64,000 bases of DNA from Panulirus ornatus (GCF_036320965.1 NC_092228.1:11152262-11216261), one strand, 5' to 3'. Counted from the stretch's first letter, positions 11,047 to 23,478 are shown. A program made the numbers and translations. The notes: generated by a model from the sequence alone, not told the origin.

Positions 11047-12725
11047 CAGCCGCCTAGAGTTAATGTGCAATGCAACCCAGGGGGTAACTCCCTCCTCTTA
11101 ACATGAACTGTCCATCAGAGAGTTTACCCACATCTGACTCGTAGTCATATCCACACCTGCATCAGAACCTCCAAAAAAAACCCCGATTAATCAACATCCC
11201 CGAACGTTTCTCAAAAAGGCTCATACATCACCAATGTGGCTCGAACGGCATCACAATATAAAATACTAGCGATGCTGGCGACCAGCGCAAGTCCCATCTT
11301 ACACAGGCTGTGCCACATAGGTTATATCACCATGCATACGTGTGCAACAGATTTCAAGAAATTTTGCTCGCGATATAATCCAATCTTAATCTACGATTCT
11401 CACCCTGGGATGGACCCGACCCTTCAGCCAATCAAGTCTTCAAAATAGATTTTACAACGTTGCGTAAGACCCCTGGAAGACCACGTTAGACCCATGGATA
11501 TGTTGGCTTCACCTCTGACGTGACTCTTGCCGTGTGTCTGGTCAGAAACCTTGACGTAATTACCCAATGAGTACGTACAGTTGTACTTCACGGGCTTAGG
11601 CCTGTTCGATAATCCTGAGGCCCACTTTATAACTCATCATATCTCCCTCCATATCGCAGGGCACTGCATATTCCTCAAGCATTATATTCCTTAAGAAAAA
11701 ATGGCCTAAAGTTATAAAACGCAGTGGTCTAGTCTGAGATTGCCATATCCTATTAGGTCTAACGTAAGACGAGTCCATCCCCCTTGTGAGCTGGCCGAAG
11801 ACCATTCCCTACCTCTGTGCTCTGGCTGAAGACCAACCATCGCCTGCCTCTGTGAGCCGGCTGAAGACCGCACATCCCTGCGCTCCTGCGTATCGTCATT
11901 ACATAACCATGCCACTCCGTCTATACCGCCGCATACTCTTGCATCCAACGCACCACCGCCACATACATCTAAGGTCCTGTTTAAGGCCCCCTGATTACCC
12001 TAACCGTCTTCGTAAGACCCACGCCACCGTGATCCCGATACAGACGTCCGCGTGTCCTCATAATTCATGTTATAAAATCACCATACACCCTGAACTTCTG
12101 TCTGGGGCGGCCCCATGAGTCCCTGTTCGGGGTGGTCGAACAGGAGACGGCCACAGTCGCTCCAAAGGTCCTTGCTAAGAAGCCTGACATAAACCCTCTG
12201 GTTCAATCTCAGATCCCGAACTACAGATCACCCGCATACGCAAAGACCTCCCTTCCCTCCCTGCGGTACGACTCGTGACCTCCCTGTGCACCAGTGCGGC
12301 GCAGGCCGACATTCCCACGTATCCTCGTGGGCTAATGTGGGAGAGGAGCTGCAGGCACCACACAGGCCCAGACAGACGCTTGGTTGTCTGTATCAGTTTG
12401 CCATCTCTCCTGTTAGCCGGGGCGGGTGTAGTAGTGCGGCGCAGGAGTATTACTACGTGTGGCTCGGCCCCCCAGGGAACCCGAGCTTCGTCTATCTCCC
12501 GGATGACACCTATAATTTGCTTAAAGACTTATGCACCAGCTCGGGGGCGGGCCGCTTCTCAAACACTTGGGAGGCAGGAGGGAGGAGTGCATTGCCAGCA
12601 GCCGGTCACTGCCCTGCTCCGGGCAACACCGTCGTGACACATTTCTCATTTACGGAGAACAACAACAGACCTCTCACACCAAATGATTATGTAAAAGACT
12701 TTTTATCTACCCTGAATACGGTAAT

Positions 12726-12727
<2 letters not shown>
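11045..12727. other. SSR-poor non-coding stretch
   Basis: Mostly unique sequence with no recognisable gene. Three short imperfect repeats of GGCTGAAGACC with following CTCTGTG occur at about 11795-11870. A small hairpin, CCTGTTCG with CGAACAGG, lies at 12122-12144. Overlapping frames at 12275-12966 include GC-rich sequence but show no domain. Confidence 0.5.

Positions 12728-12781
<54 letters not shown>
12728..12781. repeat. (CT)n microsatellite
   Basis: Clean CT array of about 54 bp. Confidence 0.95.
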
Positions 12782-12785
<4 letters not shown>

Positions 12786-12976
12786 AGGTCACTGTAAATC
12801 AATAAAAAGGCTTTTCTTCCAATTCCGACTAGTTTCCACGTGTGCAGCAGAAAATACAGGAACATTTTACGACACAGATCATATGAATCCTAAACAAACG
12901 TCACAAAAACTGCAACAGATTAATACAGGCAGCACCAAACTCTTCACTGGTGTTACTGATCCGTGAGAAGCCACCT

Positions 12977-13241
12977 TACACACACACAGACACACACACA
13001 CACACACAACTTGCACCTGTGTTGCTACAAGGTCCTCCTATCTCTTTCTCTAACGATATCCACACATCCACATGTCCGTTCATCTACCATACATGTACAT
13101 TACATCTTTTGATGCATCTCTGTCATTCGAGCCATCCCTACACACCTTCAAATTACACAGGATGCCCCACTTCGACACACTTGTGGATCACGTTGCCTCA
13201 TGTTCGACATCCGTCTCATTCCACACAACATAACGCCCAGA

Positions 13242-13304
<63 letters not shown>
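12977..13304. repeat. CA array, spacer, then TG array
   Basis: (CA)n with one GA interruption at about 12977-13008 and (TG)n at about 13243-13304. The spacer between them is CA-biased with no gene. Confidence 0.85.
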
Positions 13305-13305
<1 letters not shown>

Positions 13306-14187
13306 CCTTCCACCTCAGTCAGACCTCTCATTCCACACAACGTAACACGCAAGCCAGGTAAATCACGCAGAACCGACCTCCAGCAGTACACGTCCGCTGG
13401 AGACTACATGTGTGCAAGCGAGACCACATGTTCCCGAGTTCCTAACACAACCTCGTGAAGGTGGGAAATGGCATGAGGCAGAGAAAGCGGAAACATGAAT
13501 CTTGTCTGTTCACCCGAGATAACTCAAGAGCAGTTCCAGATCTTCCTCATCTAAGCTACGCATGTCCACTGGTCTCCTATGATGGGGTGGTTACGTGTAT
13601 AATGAGTAAGAGGTGTGGTGTCGAATCTATGACACACGCTGGGTAGGTAGTCCACTCTGTCTGCCGTACCCCGCGGGGTCCTTACATGGGATGTGTGTAT
13701 GATAACTGTCTACTAACCGTAAGTATTACCTTACTATCATCTGTCTACGGCCTGTCTGCCCAGCGTATGCTCATAACACTTCCCTGTCTGCAATCTACAG
13801 GTACATCATCCGTCTGTTATCTAAGGGACTGGTCGTTCGTCAGAATCATGTCACATGTTACGCTGCTTCGAAGGGCATTACCTGTTTTACGGTAATTGGC
13901 TGTTTTTAAGGTCAAGCCATCTGTCGACTAACAAGCTGTTGAACGAGCAGGTTGAACACGACACGGCTGGCTGCCGGTCGAGCGAGCGGAGGGGATTACA
14001 CTGCTCATCATAAACACGTACTCCTTCTGCCCTCTGCAGATGTTCCCTGCACGTAGCGACAACCTCAGCGATCCTGTGGCCACAAAGTTCATCCATCTCA
14101 CGACAAACTCACTCCCAGGAGGACAGGTTTTACGGTGTCAAAATCCGGAACTACTTGCTGCTGGAGTCGATACATTATCTTGCAAAT

Positions 14188-14190
<3 letters not shown>
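13305..14190. other. Unique non-coding sequence
   Basis: No repeat, gene or element recognised. Short frames at 13455-13895 and 13887-14096 have no visible motif. Confidence 0.5.
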
Positions 14191-14268
<78 letters not shown>

Positions 14269-14293
14269 TATCTATCTATCTCTCTATCTATCT
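14191..14293. repeat. (CT)n followed by (TATC)n
   Basis: CT array to about 14266, then several TATC/ATCT tetranucleotide units. Confidence 0.93.
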
Positions 14294-14566
14294 TCTTGAT
14301 GATCTGCAATTTATCTCGTGGCCAGCGACTAGTCTCTTTGTGAATAGCTATTTTTCCCCCCCTCACTTGATAAATTGCAGCTCGTCATCAACAGATGATA
14401 CCCGCAATCTCTCTATCTTTTCCAGATATAATGTTACTTGTGACTGGCAACTATTCGAAGGTAATAACTGTTTCTCTCTGTCTCAACGAAATATGTCGTG
14501 CCACATGTGTAGAAAAATTTTGTTAAAGAAAATTATATGAACTAGAGAAGGGCGATTTCACCTTCA

Positions 14567-14570
<4 letters not shown>

Positions 14571-14619
<49 letters not shown>
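14571..14619. repeat. (CA)n microsatellite
   Basis: CA array immediately upstream of the family B SINE copy. Confidence 0.95.
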
Positions 14620-14621
<2 letters not shown>

Positions 14622-14623
<2 letters not shown>

Positions 14624-14891
14624 GGGACTTCCGTGGTACAGTGGTCTGCGTTACTGACCGTCACGAATGCACCAGCCGTCTGGGATCAAACCAGCATAGG
14701 TATGAATCCTGGTCGTGTCAGCTGGTTCACAGTCCACCCAGCTGTTCATCCTCCCATAGAGGCTGGTCGAAATAATAGGCACCTTAGCATAGGCTTGGGT
14801 GTTTGCGTAATACACAGAAGTGAAGACATGGTACATGTACACAAGGCTAAGAGACGGGGGCAGCACAAGTGTAAAACTCTCTCCCCGTAAC
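14622..14891 (+). mobile_element. tRNA-derived SINE (family B)
   Basis: The tRNA-like head has a box-A-like TGGTACAGTGG at 14634-14644 and a weak box B, GGTATGAATCC, at 14699-14709. The body reads CACCCAGCTGTTCATCCTCCC and later GGCTAAGAGACGGGGGCAGCAC, ending CTCTCTCCCCGTAAC. Order and ends match the copies at 2265 and 23479. At the position where those carry a long TG array, this copy has only a short degenerate GTGTTTGCGTAATACAC segment. The 5' head is best preserved here. Confidence 0.78.
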
Positions 14892-14902
14892 CATCAGATT
14901 AG

Positions 14903-14904
<2 letters not shown>

Positions 14905-14958
<54 letters not shown>
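14905..14958. repeat. (CA)n microsatellite
   Basis: CA array just after the SINE 3' end. Confidence 0.95.
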
Positions 14959-14960
<2 letters not shown>

Positions 14961-15481
14961 AAAGCTGCAACCTGTGAGAAGGCATTTACTTCCTACGAAC
15001 AACACTTCTCATCTGGGTCAGTTACAGCAAATCGCACGCAACGGCAACGTCAACTCCACGCAAGACACCAGGGATTAACACCGGAGACATAACAGAGAGA
15101 AGAAGAGCGAGTGCAGCATTACGGGTTAGGAAATTCTAGCAGCAAAGAACAACACTCACCATAACAAATGTATCATACGAAGCAAAGGCGAGGCAACAGG
15201 ACATCAGCGTCAGACGGGAAGAGCAAGAATTATCAACATTACGAGACAGAGCGTCAGAGACAGACAACAGCTGCTGCTGCTGCTGCTGCAGTGTAAGGGA
15301 CGGCTCTTGAAGCCAGACACCACTGCAGCAGGATAACAGCAATCAGAACAGGGAGGAGGCCAGTGTGTAGTAGCACTAGTGGAGCCAGTAACTTGGCTGA
15401 AGACACGAAGGCATGTGAAGCTGGGTTAGGGCAAGCTGGGGCAACAATGTCGGTAGCAGTTGATGCCCAACCTGTCTGCAA

Positions 15482-15520
<39 letters not shown>

Positions 15521-16162
15521 CACGAGCACAACACACCACAATATTATCCTAAGTTTTATTACGCTACAGAGGTAAGGCTCGTGTCTTATGATGCTAATCA
15601 CAAAATAATTAAAAACTGTAATAGTACGCGGTTCCTTAGACCACAAGACCCATGTGGTGACGAAGGTCGACGCTCTCTAGGGAGACGGGGGTTGGGGGGG
15701 AATGAGCGGGAGGGAGTGTTGGCTGTGTGGGAGCGGGAAGTGCGTGGAGGGGAGATGGGTTAGGGATGGGCGTGGGAACAGCGAGGGAGTGGGCGTGGCT
15801 AGTGAGGTAGTATGGCGTCCGGACGCCATACCATGTAAGGTAGGAGAGCGACACCAACCTCTATTACGGCCATTTAAGCTGCCCAGCTGGGAGATAAGAA
15901 CCCCCTCATTACCTGCACGTGGTCGTGACCTTCGACCCTTCGGAGCAAACACCTGATAACGTCGGTCGCTGGTGTGCAAAAGCTTACCGTAATTGTTATC
16001 AGCAACAAAGGGTTAAAAACCCGACCACTCAGCTCTGTGCAATCTTCGCCTCTCACCCAATATGGGCATGATAACAAAAAAAAAGGGGAAAATATACATT
16101 TTTTTAAAGGCTGAACGCTGCTTCATGCAGACGCGAGGACATTATAAGGCAGCTGTACAAGT
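14959..16162. other. Non-coding, with a CA array and G-rich patch
   Basis: Includes a CTG-type triplet run at about 15271-15288, (CA)n at about 15483-15519, and a G-rich plus strand at 15680-15800 (several GGGG runs that could form a G-quadruplex). Overlapping frames have no recognisable product. Confidence 0.5.
15810..15831. other. Perfect 22-bp palindrome
   Basis: The central 20 bases TATGGCGTCCGGACGCCATA are exactly self-complementary, and one more G-C pair extends the palindrome to 22 bp with no loop. The half-site ATGGCGTCC (GGACGCCAT) recurs in the imperfect palindrome at 63029-63070. Confidence 0.85.
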
Positions 16163-16206
<44 letters not shown>

Positions 16207-16223
16207 ACACACACACACACACC
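16163..16223. repeat. (CA)n microsatellite
   Basis: CA array of about 60 bp with single TA interruptions. Confidence 0.93.
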
Positions 16224-16439
16224 TACACACTTGGGTTGTGTCCGGCTGAACCAGTCGGTCAAGTACGACACACAATTATTCATCCTGTTGGACGCGTCTC
16301 CGCGGCACATAATCGGAGGATCCTTTTGTCTGCCGACTCACCTTGCCTGTCAGGGAGGGAGGGGGTTGACTTCTCAAGCCGCTGCTTGGACATGGCCGTC
16401 CGCAGGTTGGTCCACACGAGGAGGGCCACCATCCCTCCT

Positions 16440-16700
16440 CCTGTTACTCATTCACTCGCCTCTAGGCGAGGATGACGGATCCTGACCTCTGTAACTCATC
16501 CGCTCACCTCCAACTGAGGGGGCCGATCCTCCACCTCCCCCCCTGACTTATCCATTCACTCTCAAATGAGAATGACGACCCTATCCCCTGTAGACTCATC
16601 TACCCACCTCTAGATGAAGATGACGACCCTCACCCATAACTCGTCCGACAAGATCCACTCACCTCCAAATGAGGATGACGATCCCTTCCCCCCCTGTCAC
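16440..16700. repeat. Degenerate ~50-60 bp tandem repeat
   Basis: About five units built on ACTCATCC(A/G)CTCACCTC(C/T)A followed by (A/C)(A/T)GAGGATGACGATCC. CCTCTAGATGA- and CCTCCAAATGAGG-like blocks give each unit a small dyad. Units diverge in the C-rich linker. Confidence 0.6.
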
Positions 16701-16830
16701 TCATCCACCACGAACCACAAGACGTAATCCACCGCCGCACTGCCAAGAGAATGGAGCGACTTGCTTTGAAATGTCTCCTGCTGCTGCAAGGTATGTTTGG
16801 GAACTCCCTGTAGGACGACTGGTAGCAATG

Positions 16831-16831
<1 letters not shown>

Positions 16832-16866
<35 letters not shown>
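16832..16866. repeat. (TG)n microsatellite
   Basis: TG array of about 35 bp. Confidence 0.93.
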
Positions 16867-16869
<3 letters not shown>

Positions 16870-17071
16870 CTAATGCATAAGTCATCGGAAAGGGGGGCGA
16901 GCGATAGTTTGCCTCGATGGTAAAATGGGTTTCTTGAACGAAAGAAATGAATTCTTGTTACACAAACTCCTGTCGCTAATTTGCATTCTCTTTCTCATTT
17001 CGATCCACATCGGGGATGGGAGGTGGAGGTTAGCAGACCGGCGCATCTGGAAACACCGCCGACGCCAACCG

Positions 17072-17074
<3 letters not shown>

Positions 17075-17115
<41 letters not shown>
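17075..17115. repeat. (CA)n microsatellite
   Basis: CA array of about 41 bp. Confidence 0.93.
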
Positions 17116-17117
<2 letters not shown>

Positions 17118-17186
17118 CTTGTCAGGGGTCGCCCCCCGTGCATGGCGTGACTAGGGAGGTGGATTCTGATCCTGTACTTAAGAAGC

Positions 17187-17628
17187 TTGGATTTCCCACT
17201 TCCTGTTCACTTAATGAAGAACCATGAACTATTAGAGAAGGTCCAGAGGAAGGCAGCAAAGATGGACACAGAATTAAGAGAGGTGAGATATTGGGAACGT
17301 CAAATGCCTCCTAACGAACCACAGTGGAAAAAAGGGAGTGATCTGGTCTCAAACTATACGTCATTAAACCAACTTGATAACGCAGACTGAACAGCAAGGA
17401 GAGAACACCCTGAGGCGATTACATAAAAGTGATCAAGAAACTTGTTACGATTTATATCGTATAAAAACCAGCGGACGAATGACTGAATAAACGGAGCGAC
17501 AAATTGGTGAATGTGGACAACATACAAAAGTTTAAAAAGTTGTATAAAACAACGAAAGCTCAAGAGATGGAGATGGAGCCCTACGAGTGTAGAACTCCCT
17601 CCCCTAGAAGTATATAAAAAAAAAAAGG
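17187..17628 (+). pseudogene. CR1/L2-like LINE remnant, C-terminal end
   Basis: The plus-strand frame reads HELLEKVQRKAAKM, then ELREVRYWERQ and later KGSDLVSNYTSLNQLDNAD before a stop at 17388. This follows the known order at the C-terminus of CR1/L2-type polymerases (LLEKVQRRATKM, LR-L-YEERL, RGDLI-VYKILNGLDN). Further downstream, AACTCCCTCCCC near 17587 fits the NSLP motif region, and an A run follows at 17610. Frameshifts and stops show an old, dead copy. Confidence 0.55.
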
Positions 17629-18191
17629 TAATTACATTATCCCTAGATTTCTCCGATCATAAATTACTTAAGACTACCACACCACATACGATTCACGCCC
17701 TTCACCACATCACTCTTCTCCCCCTCACAGATAAAACTCAACATCACACGGGCTGTGCTTCTTTTCAGCAACGCATCTGACCTGGGACGCCGCAAAGGGA
17801 AATCCTTCGTTTCAGCGGTTCCTCAGACCGTGGGCGTCGAAGGACTGAGGCAGTCTTATTCACCATCCTGATAACAGAGATGCATTACATGTGTAAATAT
17901 ATATGGACAACGTATAATTAGTACCAGCATCTCCCCAGGGGTGTTGAGAACGACATTCACTTTAAGGTACATTTTTTTTTCTAAGTTGCCCAAAGGCAAC
18001 TCCAGTGAGCACAACCGGTATTAGCTTCGACAAAAAGCTAAGAGCACACAGTGAGATGGTTAAGACAGCTGGCTATATTAGGCCTCTGCCTCCAAACGCT
18101 GCCGTTGCATTCAGTAGAGCTGGGAATTAACGAAACGAGTTTCCAATATACACAATACTGTCTGTGTGGTATCCCAAGCTTATATATATAT
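17629..18191. other. Unique non-coding sequence
   Basis: No gene seen. A short TA run at 18180-18191 precedes the family A copy. Confidence 0.5.
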
Positions 18192-18425
18192 TATCTCTGG
18201 GGATAGGGGAGAAAGAATACCTCCCACGTATTCCCTGCGTGTCGTAGAAGGCGACTAAGGGGGCTGGGGGTGCGGTGGGGTGGGGGCTGGAAATCCTCCC
18301 CTCCCGTTTTCAATTTTCCAAAAGAAGGAACAGAGAAGGGGGCCAAGTGAGGATATTCCCTCTAACGCTCAGTCCTCTGTTCTTAACGCTACCCCGCTGA
18401 CGCGGGAAATGGCAAATATGTATGG
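18192..18425 (+). mobile_element. Family A short retroelement
   Basis: Plus-strand copy starting TATCTCTGGGGATAGGGG and ending CGCTACCCCGCTGACGCGGGA...GGCAAATATGTATGG. It has a GGGGGTGCGGTGGGGTGGGGG variant where other copies read GGGAGGGAGCGGG. TA precedes it and A plus TA follows it. Confidence 0.87.

Positions 18426-18517
<92 letters not shown>
18426..18517. repeat. Poly-A and (TA)n tail
   Basis: About 26 A followed by about 64 bp of TA, directly at the 3' end of the element. Confidence 0.93.
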
Positions 18518-18519
<2 letters not shown>

Positions 18520-18811
18520 GACAATTAAATACGGGCGCAAACGCGCAGCTATTGTTTGCCAGGCACTCCACACGTCGCAAATATCTGTTAAACCAGGCGA
18601 GATTAGGTCGGCCATGTCGTCGGTGTTGCCAACCGCGAGGTCGGCGCGAACGCGCCCGGGTCGAGGGTGAGGAAATAATGCCACCATATAAGTCGCCCGC
18701 CGGGATCCATTCATACAGTATGAAGCCAGTCGGCCGTGACCTTTAAAGCCTACAACACCATCACGTCCCCAATACACGTCATCTATTGTGGGCGCTCTGG
18801 AATTTCGAGGG

Positions 18812-18816
<5 letters not shown>

Positions 18817-18904
<88 letters not shown>
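18817..18904. repeat. (GA)n microsatellite
   Basis: Clean GA array of about 88 bp. Confidence 0.96.
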
Positions 18905-18906
<2 letters not shown>

Positions 18907-19494
18907 CTTAGACGAGATTTTGACAAAGGGGTAGGGCCAGCGTGTAGGGCGCACCTCAAAAAAAATGCAGTTACGAAGAACGAGTCGTGTGGGTTTGCGT
19001 GTTGCCCAAAACGTTGTGTGTCAGATGAGGAGATTCTACGTCTGAAGACTGACCGCCAGCAGCTCTCGTGGAATGAGAAAAGACAGCACTTTGGGCCAAA
19101 GGAGTGTGACTTGACAGCCACTGAAGTGTTGGCTCAAGGCGCAACCGTGGCTAAACCTCTCCATAACCCTGTCGGGGGTGGCATCGCTATCGTACGTTCC
19201 TCCCTGATCGCTAGCTGCCGACCACGTCCATAAACAGGACCTGACGATAACATGCAGCAGAGGAATTAACAACATGTGATCCCTAAAGTTTAGGGACAGA
19301 TTGTTAACTGAAGGTGATCGGCCGAAGCCGTCACACTTCATCAGGTAATCATGACCACAAAATATACGAAACCATTTTCATTCAACGTTTCCGTTCATGT
19401 TAAGGAACGAGAGCCCGTGAACGAGTCGAAAGAGAACACAGAATATTGAGAAGAAGCAAGGATGATGTTGACTGATGGAAACATCCAGGGGCAC

Positions 19495-19712
19495 ATCCTT
19501 CTCCACACACCTTGACGTAAACATCATGAGCGTATCTTCCTCCACACACCTGGCGTAAACCTCTGAGCATATCCACCTCCACACACCTGATGTAAACATC
19601 ATAAGTACATCTCCCTCCACACACCTGGCGTAAACCTCTGAGCATATCCACCTCCACACACCTGATGTAAAAATCATAAGCACATCTTCCTCTACACATC
19701 TGTGTCCAGTAC
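19495..19712. repeat. Minisatellite with ~37-bp units paired into a 75-bp unit
   Basis: Two alternating unit types: CCTCCACACACCTGATGTAA followed by ACATCATAAG, and CCTCCACACACCTGGCGTAA followed by ACCTCTGAGC. Pairs repeat with a 75-bp period (for example CCTGATG at 19586 and 19661). About 2.5 higher-order units are present. The divisible-by-3 period creates open minus-strand frames at 19378-19714. Confidence 0.75.
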
Positions 19713-20272
19713 AAAAAAAAAAAAAAAATAACTGTAGTAAATACTCTTTCTTACATTTCCTCCAGAAAAGTTCCCACGTATAGGAGTGGCATCTCTTTTC
19801 ACTCCGTATACCTCAAAAGCCGTGTTTGTCGTACGTGAGAAACCACCACGAGCATCTCTCCCACATAATTCAAGTAAATTCGGAGGAGACATTCAAAACA
19901 AAATGTGGCGAGGACCGGGTTGGTCCAGTGTCTTAACGCTGTTGACCGTGCGTGCTGGCAGCAGGCCTCATCTGTCTTCGTTGATGCTCATTAATTAAGA
20001 GGCAACACCCGGTGGTTTGCCGTCCGTGAGGCCAACAGCTCGTCGTCCGCAGCCACCCGCCCGCCCCCCGGCCAGACGCGAGAGAGACCGGCAGGGAGGC
20101 TGTACGCACACCCTTGCCCGTCTGATGTAATGTTTACATGTGTACTTCCTCCAAGACATTGGGACGTGCAGCGAGGAATACTATTTCACACACATCCGGA
20201 CGCACGATACGTCTCACATGTATCTACAACGAATGTAATTCTATTCTCACAGCAACCATAACCTTTCCCTAA

Positions 20273-20276
<4 letters not shown>
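19713..20276. other. Unique non-coding sequence
   Basis: An A run at 19711-19728 is the only simple repeat. A GC-rich patch at 20030-20110 has no recognisable feature. Confidence 0.5.

Positions 20277-20344
<68 letters not shown>
20277..20344. repeat. (TA)n microsatellite
   Basis: TA array of about 68 bp. Confidence 0.96.
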
Positions 20345-20345
<1 letters not shown>

Positions 20346-20465
20346 TACTCTTCCATTACGTTTACTTTACCTATAGTAATAGCATGAGATAAAGATGATA
20401 ATCCTTGATTTGTTTTGTGTGTATTTTAACTGACTCTCGTACAGGGTAGTGTCGTGTGACTACAA

Positions 20466-20565
20466 TGGTGGCCCTAGTTCAGACAGTCATCTGCGCCACT
20501 AACCACTTTGTCCTAGGTTGGATTTAACCACCAGTTATCAGGCAATTAAGCCAATCATCTTTTCT
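20466..20565 (+). mobile_element. Diverged tRNA-derived SINE head (family B-like)
   Basis: A tRNA-like segment at 20466-20532 can pair GGTGG with CCACC at its ends and GGTT with AACC in a T-arm-like position. Its TCTGCGCCACTAACCAC matches TCTGCGTTACTGACCGT of the copy at 14645. The following GCAATTAAGCCAATCATC loosely matches the CAATCAGCC...GTTCATCC body. It is too diverged to be a functional tRNA. Confidence 0.35.
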
Positions 20566-21365
20566 ACTTGCGTTATCTTATACAACCTTTTCGAAAACCC
20601 TCATAACTTTAATGGTTGAACGAGAAAAAGAAGCTTTTTGGGAGAGTATTATATTTTTCACTTATAGCAAAAATATAAGATAATGCTACAAGCACAAAAT
20701 GTGGCGCGGCCAGATGGAACTACGGAGAGATTGAATACTCGTCCGCACGTAACGTTGCCCAGTTGCGACCAGCAACCCTCCTCGTCTGAACTGCCATTCG
20801 GAGCAATTTTTTTCTTCTGCACTCCCGTTCCCTTATCTGTAAACACAAGGAGACGAAATTCTAATGCAAACTCTAGCTTAAAAATAAAGAAACAATGGCG
20901 TACCGCGTCTACATGCTGAAAAGGCTACCGACTCATCACGTCTGCAGTAGAGTGAGAGATGGATAAAAGCCGAGACTTGTTCCCGTTCAAAGAAGAATAA
21001 TTTGGCTTCTGTTCTCTTACAAGTATATTCCCCTCTCCATCCATGTTTTCACTGCCGTTTTGGCACCTGCACGACGTGTAAGCAGCCAGAGACGCAGACC
21101 GAGCACTTGTTGAAGCTTATCTGCCCATCTTAATTCGTGGTCTGGAACTGCCTGTGAGCGTGTACGGGCGCCCATCCCTACATTAAGGGTGTTGCCGCCT
21201 CTTCGATACAGTAACACACAACACACACACACACGGGCTTCCACCATCTTGCAGGGGTCACCCATGACGAATCTCATTCATGTGTCTTTGTTCTTGCCTA
21301 ACTCCACACTCCCCTGCACACTAACGTACCCCTCTCACGCCCACTCTCCCTCTCTCACTACTCCA

Positions 21366-21428
<63 letters not shown>

Positions 21429-22842
21429 CTCAACGTGCCCTCCCTCAAGTATTAAAAAAAAAAAAAAGCCACACCCACGCCACACACAATGGAAGGATAC
21501 TTGACAATGCAAAATCAACAGGCGAATGTTGCTAGAGTAATCAATACCTGGTTAGTGATGAAAATGCTGGATAAAAACAGCTATAAATAAAATCACAGGA
21601 CTAGACCTCACACCCTATCTCCAAATAACCTGTTGACAAGACGCGGTACATTTCAAGGATTACATTGGCAAGTGTCCCTCAAATCAGATCTTCCACACCT
21701 TCCCTAATATTAGTCTAGGATGCTGGCCATAGCGAACCAATCTGGAACAGGAGTTTCACTATCCATGAAAAGTGCTCTTGAGAAAGGTTTCCGAAAATAT
21801 GGCTGCTACTGCAATGAATTTGAAACTAATTTTCTTTTCGTATAAATCATGGATACTAATCGGTCCTCTAGTCTACCAAGTGAACTGCAGGGAGTGGTAC
21901 ATGGACAAACTCAGTGACGGTAAAGAAGTGTTACACACGTCAGGCACGTCTTCACAGTTCTCACTGCACACTCGCTTGTGTCCCTTAAGAGTTCCCTCCT
22001 TCCCTACCTTTCATGCTAACACAATAAGCCTGTCTCCCTCTCATGCTAAGACAATAAGCCCGTCTCTCCTCACACACTCACAACTTTCAGTTGTGTCAAA
22101 TTTTAGATACAGTGAAAAACGACTCTTCGTTGCTTTCATCTATCTCTAGTCGCACTATCCAAGTTAATATCTCTATTCTCATCTCACCACTGACTTTTCA
22201 ATTCCCACCTTCCCATCCATCACATTCAAGATGATCCGATCAAGTAGTTCCAAATACTCAATCTCCTTACTCATACGGCTCAAGCCTCTCACGTCCTGTA
22301 CATAAACTCATAAAAATACGCATTCGCGTTCAACGCCCAACGAACCCTTGAGCACGAGACGACATGGTCTGTAATCACACGAGTATGGCCTCTTGAGCAC
22401 GTCGTTCCGACCCTTTGGGTATGAAGACCTGGTCTATGACGACCCCGAGAGGGTCAGGCCCATCACGCCCAAGGGTCGTACCCGCCGTGATCAAGGATCA
22501 TACACTCCACATCACGGGGGGCTTGATTTGGGCCACTTTACACCCCCCTTAGCCTGATCTGAGGCTAAGCTGGGAGGAAGCAACCAACACCACCCTACCC
22601 GGATCCAATACGCCCCCTGTGGCCAAACACCGAGACGCTGGCTGTTCACCATTTACACAATGTGGGAGTCAGTGAGATGGTCGGTGAGGGTGGGCAGCGG
22701 CCACCACCCACCCTCCCAATAGATACGCTTTAAAAGGCTGTGTGAAGACTCACTCTTTACACAGGTCTTGTTTGCTTCACTGCCCCCGTTCCCGCCGGAA
22801 TCAGGGGCGCCTCGTGAAAGTAGAGCCAGCTGGTTGCGTATC
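20566..22842. other. Non-coding with one CA array
   Basis: (CA)n at about 21367-21424 and a poly-A run at 21454. A small tandem duplication of CATGCTAA(C/G)ACAATAAGCC occurs at about 22011-22065. No gene recognised. Confidence 0.5.
22365..22500. repeat. Dispersed ACCCTTG motif cluster
   Basis: Several diverged copies of the motif that forms arrays further right: TTGAGCACGTCGTTCCGACCC, TTTGGGTATGAAGACCTGG, and on the opposite strand CAAGGGTCGTACC. Not tandemly regular here. Confidence 0.5.
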
Positions 22843-22909
22843 CACACACACACACACACAACACACATACATCTATACATAACAACATACAGTAACATAC
22901 ATACTCATT

Positions 22910-22949
<40 letters not shown>
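22843..22949. repeat. CA-rich tract
   Basis: Two CA arrays (about 22843-22868 and 22913-22949) separated by imperfect ACATACAT sequence. Confidence 0.85.
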
Positions 22950-22950
<1 letters not shown>

Positions 22951-23478
22951 GAGGACTTCGTGCGTGTATAATGGCCTTATTTCAAATGCTTCCTCAATAA
23001 AACTCAAAGAACTAAACCTCGAGCCCCATCACAGACACAGACAAGACCACATCAATCACCCTTTCACCAGACCCTCCTGAAGCGCTCCCGGAGACAAGCC
23101 TGTACGGTACCCACACGATGAATCCCGTCTAATCTTTGCCCAAGACCGTATGAAACACACGGAAGAATCCCCTTTCAACATCCCAATGCAACAGCACCGT
23201 GTGAAGCATCGACACACTCGCGTTCCCTCCCCCGTCCAACTTCACGCAAGATCCCATCACATGCCTAGAGCAACATCTCCGTCAAAGTCACAGGGGGATG
23301 TAATCGGGCCACCGCATATGACCCAATATGGCTGAGGGGTCCCTAGCAAGCACTCTGCAAGGCCCTCTCCAGCACTCGTAACATAAGTCCAGATCATTTT
23401 TCACCCAAGATCCGTCACTCTCAAATAAGATCCCCATCATTCATTCGTCGCTCACTGAACCCTATCACCCACACACAC
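22950..23478. other. Unique non-coding sequence
   Basis: No repeat or gene recognised. Confidence 0.5.
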
